Below are positions 60,128 to 64,000 of a DNA stretch of 64,000 nt, one piece after another (the stretch's first letter is position 1; every line of letters starts with the position of its first letter). The stretch covers positions 38,890,118-38,954,117 of the forward strand of contig NC_053149.1 in assembly GCF_016808335.1 (NCBI RefSeq), in the 5' to 3' direction. The notes under the pieces were generated by a model, which had not been told where the DNA came from, ran no database searches, and was given only the letters and a program-made list of their open reading frames with translations. Made by a program: the position numbers and the translations under genes. This stretch comes from Panicum virgatum. Its lineage: Eukaryota; Streptophyta; Magnoliopsida; Poales; Poaceae.

Positions 60128-60302
60128 TTGCTAAACTCTTTTGGGATAGGTGTTTTCACACTAGAACAACCATAATTGCACATCTAGATAGCATGTTTTA
60201 GTTTAATATTGTGCAATTTATTTGGAGCCATAGGTTAAGTTTTTAACTTGCCTAATTTATCCCCTCCCTCTCTTAGGCTAGAGTGCGGTCCGATCACTTT
60301 CA
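60128..60302 (+). repeat. LTR (Ty1-like), right part
   Basis: Sequence continues from 47468 once the Ty3 element and one ATAGG copy are removed (GGAAAGGCTATAGG joined to TTGCTAAACTC). It ends around TATCCCCTCCCTCTCTTAGG...ATCACTTTCA, the usual U5 style. No primer site follows. Confidence 0.5.
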
Positions 60303-60640
60303 GTGGCCGTCTTCGACGCTGCGCAAAGCGACCGTCACACAAAGCATGAAACAAGCGAGAGATGGAGGTGAGAGTTTAGCGCTAGCAACGAAAAGCTCCG
60401 AAGTCGGTGAAACAAGGCGAGGCAATGAGATAGTGACAAGCGCCCACCCTTAATATAGGGCAGCAAGCCCCTAGCTCTTGGAGGACATCTTTGCCCTTCC
60501 CCCAACGGGCATCTCTTCATGCTCCCACGAGGGGCATAACCATCTTTTTCACCGCGCATCATTTCGATTTCCTATATTCCACTGTTATTTTTTATTATTG
60601 TCACTAGTCCGGTGCTGGCATCAATATTTATGTAGAACAG
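60303..60640 (-). repeat. Promoter/leader debris continuing the 44.4-46.1 kb transposon gene
   Basis: On the minus strand a TATA-like CCTATATTAAGGG (60449-60461) precedes a leader that would run through GTCGAAGACGGCCAC into the LTR insertion and then, beyond it, into the start of the transposon gene at 46097. No coding sequence. Confidence 0.4.
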
Positions 60641-61375
60641 TCACGGACCCACCCATGTGAAGGGTGCAAAGGTTTCTGAAGGTCCGAAGAACGGCGCTTC
60701 AGGCAGCGATCACAACATCAAGGGGCTACTATTGGGGACGCCACCTTCGGACCTCCAACCTGAGGCCCCGTTGATCTAAGACCAGGCATCCAATTGGCTA
60801 AAGACCCTTGAAGGCCAAGGGTTCAAGTTATGAAACTAGATGTTGGGGCTTCGGAAGGACGTGAAGACTCAAGCATGCGCAGACCATGCCAAGCCCAAGA
60901 AGTGGAGAAGAGAAAAGGATGTGGAGCTCGCGGACCCGACTGGAGACGAAGGTCAACGCAAGAACGAGACCGAAGCCTTTCCTGAAGGCTAGGACAAGTT
61001 CGGAAAATGCTGAGATGTAAAGGGAGGCAAAGAAGTGACATTTCAATATACCCTTGGAATAACCCCGGAATATAACCGTTATAAGGGTATTTTGGTGTAA
61101 TTAGCGGTAGGGTTAGGTGAACCCACCCCTATAAATACCTGTGTACTATTTGATGGGACACAGTGAATAGAGTTATTGCATACTACAGTCGGCTCCGAAG
61201 GTATTGATGTGTCTTAGGGTTTCCCTTAGCTCTTCGATCGGAACTGTTGTAGTGCTGCTCCTCTCTGGAGAGTGCCTTCCACCAATATGTGCTTTGGTTT
61301 TGTTGCACATAGACATAGGGAAACAATATTTCTTGAACTAGAAAAATATGCCCGTGCGTTGCTACGGACAAAGTT
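60641..61375 (+). repeat. Probable LTR fragment with TATA box
   Basis: A GC-moderate stretch of LTR character with CCTATAAATACCTGTGTAC (TATA at 61130-61137) on the plus strand followed by a leader-like region. Ends are not defined and no internal element region is seen. Confidence 0.4.
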
Positions 61376-61525
61376 AGTATTAGTATTGGATACGTATAAT
61401 TTCTCGTGCGTTAATTTATAGGATCTACGTGATTAAGTCGTGCACGGAGAGCTGGTCCAACTAGCATATGGGAATATGAGATGGATTAAGGTCCGCCTGT
61501 TAATGATACAAGACGGACCAAACTA
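61376..61525. other. Repeat-derived intergenic sequence
   Basis: Follows the motif AAATATGCCCGTGCGTTGCTACGG (61345-61368), a phrase that also occurs in part near 38735 (GTTCATGCGTTGCTAC). I recognise it as common in grass repeats but cannot name the family. Confidence 0.35.
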
Positions 61526-61873
61526 AAAAATTGGGTGGAAACCTTACTTGCTTTAGAAATAGAAAATATAAATTAGTGGTTGGCACGTATTCATCGGGTA
61601 TCTACCAAACATATAGCCTCCACCCACGATCACTTCAATTCTACTGTATTGATACACCCAGCAATTTTTAGTAGGTTAGTTTTGCCACTAATCCATGAGA
61701 AAAATTGGGTGGAAACCTTACTTGCTTTAGAAATAGAAAATATAAATTAGTGGTTGGCACGTATTCATCGGGTATCTACCAAACATATAGCCTCCACCCA
61801 CGATCACTTCAATTCTACTGTATTGATACACCCAGCAATTTTTAGTAGGTTAGTTTTGCCACTAATCCATGAG
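61526..61873. repeat. Perfect 174-bp tandem duplication
   Basis: Two copies (61526-61699, 61700-61873) beginning AAAAATTGGGTGGAAACC and ending CACTAATCCATGAG are identical base for base as read. No gene. Confidence 0.95.
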
Positions 61874-62159
61874 CTGCTTAGCCCTTAGAGAATTTATGAT
61901 GCTCATGGAACGCTGCGTCTACTTTGGAGGACAAAATATAGATGCACATGATCTTTTTATCATGCCTAATTTATTCCACCTCTGATTATGTATGATTCAA
62001 AATTACAAACCTAAATAAACAGTGTTAATTGTAACTTTGTTGTGATTTTTTTATCATCTGATTTAACAAAATATGAAGTACCTCTTCGTTTTTTTTATTC
62101 TGAATTATTAGCAATTACCTCATGACAAATCTTGTCTAGCAAGTATCTTATCATCGATC

Positions 62160-62510
62160 TATCAAGAGTTTGGAAGCGATTTGTCCCTGATTTGCAGCAC
62201 ATACTTAGTAGCCTATCATTAAGTTACATGACATAGGAAGTAATTTGCCTCTGATTTGAAAATTGAAATATATAAGAAGTAACTAAATATTAATTCACAT
62301 TAGATGGAAAGTAACGTGTCCCTAATTTGAAACTCAACAAGGAGAAATTTTTGTACGAATTATATAAGATATAAAGTAGCTTCTCTCTGATTTCAAATAC
62401 AAAGGAAGTACCTTACCAATCAATTAGATAAGATTGAAAGTAACTTTAACCCTATTTTGAAACATAAGAGTAAATAACTTGCGACTATATTTCACGCTAC
62501 ATGAAGTAAC
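62160..62510. repeat. Degenerate short tandem repeats
   Basis: Loose units of about 50-60 bp carrying AAGTAA..., then CTGATTTGAAA or CTAATTTGAAA recur six to seven times. No coding potential. Confidence 0.55.
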
Positions 62511-62569
62511 TCTTCATCAATTTGCGTTTTCCAATGAAAAATGAAAACCTTCAAAATTACAGGACTCGA

Positions 62570-63904
62570 TCAGCACGTGTAGTTAGAAGGCTGGGTCAGG
62601 GGCATCGCGTATCCGTTGCTCCTCTGCAGGCACCCGGCGCCCAGCGGCTCTATCGTCCCCGACGCCTCGCCGTAGGAGTTCCAGCACAGCGGCGCCACGG
62701 TGCCGGCCGGCGCGCTCGCCGCCGGCGACAGGCGCACGTCCACCATGCTGACCCCGGTGCACGGCCGGGCGTCGCTGCACGCCAGGCGCACCGGCTGGAA
62801 CGAGTACGTCCCGGCGACGCGCCGGTACGCGACGCCGGTGATGGCCACCGCGCCGGTCCGGTTGGCGCAGCGCGCGCCGCCCCTGTCGCAGTAGAACTGG
62901 TCGATGGCGATGGGGGTGGCCACGTTCGCCACCCGGACGTTGGCGAAGGTAACGTTCCGCACCGAGCCCACGCCCCCCTGCAGATCGAGGAGGACAATCG
63001 AGGTGACCATCATGTCGTCATTGCTTGAGCTAGCTCTACGATTTTAATTTTGCTCGTGCCGATCACTCTTGCCTGCCAAGTCTTGATCCTGACACCGTAC
63101 AGGGCGTTCTGCACGTTGATGTTCTCTGCAACTACATCAGATACGCAGGCCAGACTGTTGTCCTTCCCGAGTCCTCCTACACTGCAGCAGCGGCATTCCA
63201 AAAGAAAGATGGGCATATGGTAAAACAAACGTCAGGCCGTGTTCAGACTTCAGAACACATGCATGTGTTTTCTTGAATTCTGAACAAACTGATGAAAACT
63301 GTTTTCAACGAAATTCCTACAGTTCAAACATTCTCTCGCACTGAGCAGATGCAGTTGGTTGTAGATCCGCTTGCTCACGCACCTGATTCCGTGGCCTGGA
63401 TTGCAGATGATGTATTTCATGTGAACATTAGAGCACCCAGTCTGTATCGACACGCAGTCATCACCTGCCAATTTTTTATTAAAAAAAAGCTGCATAGCTC
63501 AGACTTTCTAGCCCATAATTGGGCCAGGCTAGGGATTCGCAAGATCAGGGAATGCAATTTCTTTCTCTTTTTTACCACAGCCGATGCTGGAGCTCCTGAT
63601 CTCGACGTCCCTGGTGTTCTGGAGATGGATGCCGTCCGTGTTGGGGCTGTCCCCGGGGGAAGAGATGGTGACGTTCTTCACCTTGATGCCTCCGGAGCTG
63701 TCGAACTTGAGGTGACACTGTGGGCTGTTGCTGATCCGGATGTTGCGCACGGTGACATTGAAGCTGCCGTAAAACCTTACAAGCTGGAAAACAAGGATAC
63801 ACAAAGGTTGAGCTTCGATCCAGATCATGGCGCATGTAAAATGCAAAGACGTTTGTTCATACCGTAGGCTTGGCTCCTGATGAATGCCAGTGCCCCGTAG
63901 ATCT
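62570..63904 (-). CDS. Polygalacturonase (GH28), 3' five exons; 5' end outside window
   Basis: Exons on the minus strand: 63904-63863, 63783-63576, 63464-63383, 63181-63073, 62977-62570 (stop), all in phase, 283 codons including stop. Polygalacturonases hydrolyse pectin backbone in the cell wall. All four family signatures are intact: NTDGIH, GDDCVSIQ, GHGI (CNPGHGISVGGLG across the exon join) and RIKTWQ. The C-terminal exon carries FANVRVANVATPIAIDQFY and a cysteine-rich tail ending SNYTC. The fourth intron uses a GC donor (TGGCAG|GCAAGA), a known minor class. The signal peptide and first exons lie beyond 64000. The plus-strand frames over 62522-63028 are shadows. Endo versus exo activity and tissue cannot be told. 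Confidence 0.93.
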
Positions 63905-64000
63905 CTGCAGCACAAGACATATATACAGGGATACACAAGAGATCAGTCACCATGGTGCTGATCATCATGCATGCATGGTCTGAAAACTCTGAAGATACTG

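Noticed and set aside
62522..63028. Plus-strand open frame of 168 codons
   Set aside because: Antisense shadow of the last polygalacturonase exon, whose own frame has clear GH28 signatures.

Overview
This is a plant nuclear window, almost certainly from a grass (Poaceae). Evidence: spliced genes with GT-AG introns and a steep 5' GC-rich gradient in the F-box gene; no bacterial signals; and a dense nest of grass-type transposable elements (Ty3 chromoviruses with 2.5-3.4 kb LTRs, Ty1 elements, a Pack-MULE, a large MULE, a CACTA element, hAT, Tourist and Stowaway MITEs). I cannot name the species. Most of the 64 kb is transposon; only two clear host genes are visible, both on the minus strand.

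Left block (1-19.4 kb). A four-deep nest. A Ty1 element (5' LTR 11194-12785, gag start at 11157) was hit by an hAT element (right end about 11075). The hAT was hit by a minus-strand Ty3 element (LTR 6825-9336, gag-pol 5641 to 2212). That Ty3 was in turn cut in its integrase region by a further plus-strand LTR element whose end lies at 2211. The Ty1 LTR also carries a Pack-MULE (11738-12434, perfect 9-bp target duplication) with a captured host-gene fragment. A second, complete but decayed Ty1 element lies at 12829-19443 (target duplication GAGGA).

Central block (19.7-33.3 kb). A non-autonomous inverted-repeat element has been split by a 12.3-kb Mutator-like element (MULE, 20492-32810, perfect 9-bp duplication TTTATTTAT). 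This MULE carries two convergent multi-exon genes: on the plus strand a protein ending in an Ulp1-like (C48, SUMO-protease type) cysteine peptidase domain, and on the minus strand a FAR1 / MULE DDE / SWIM transposase. It is the most interesting element here and is close to intact: one frameshift in the transposase and one splice-phase problem in the peptidase.

Host interval (33.3-44.4 kb). An F-box gene (34570-37483, minus) has a long last intron holding a Stowaway-like MITE. Around it lie Stowaway, Tourist and hAT MITEs, a degenerate A/T-rich repeat full of GAA/TTC units, a 1.26-kb non-autonomous CACTA element (41702-42959), and one orphan exon-like segment abutting the CACTA.

Right block (44.4-62.5 kb). 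A decayed 'putative gypsy type transposon' gene was interrupted by an LTR (46098 to 60302), which in turn was split by a nearly full-length 12.65-kb Ty3 chromovirus (47469-60122, target duplication ATAGG, two 3.4-kb LTRs, degenerate gag-pol with C-terminal chromodomain). Further LTR debris and a perfect 174-bp tandem duplication follow.

Right edge (62570-63904). The last five exons of a GH28 polygalacturonase gene with all four family motifs; its 5' part lies beyond the window.
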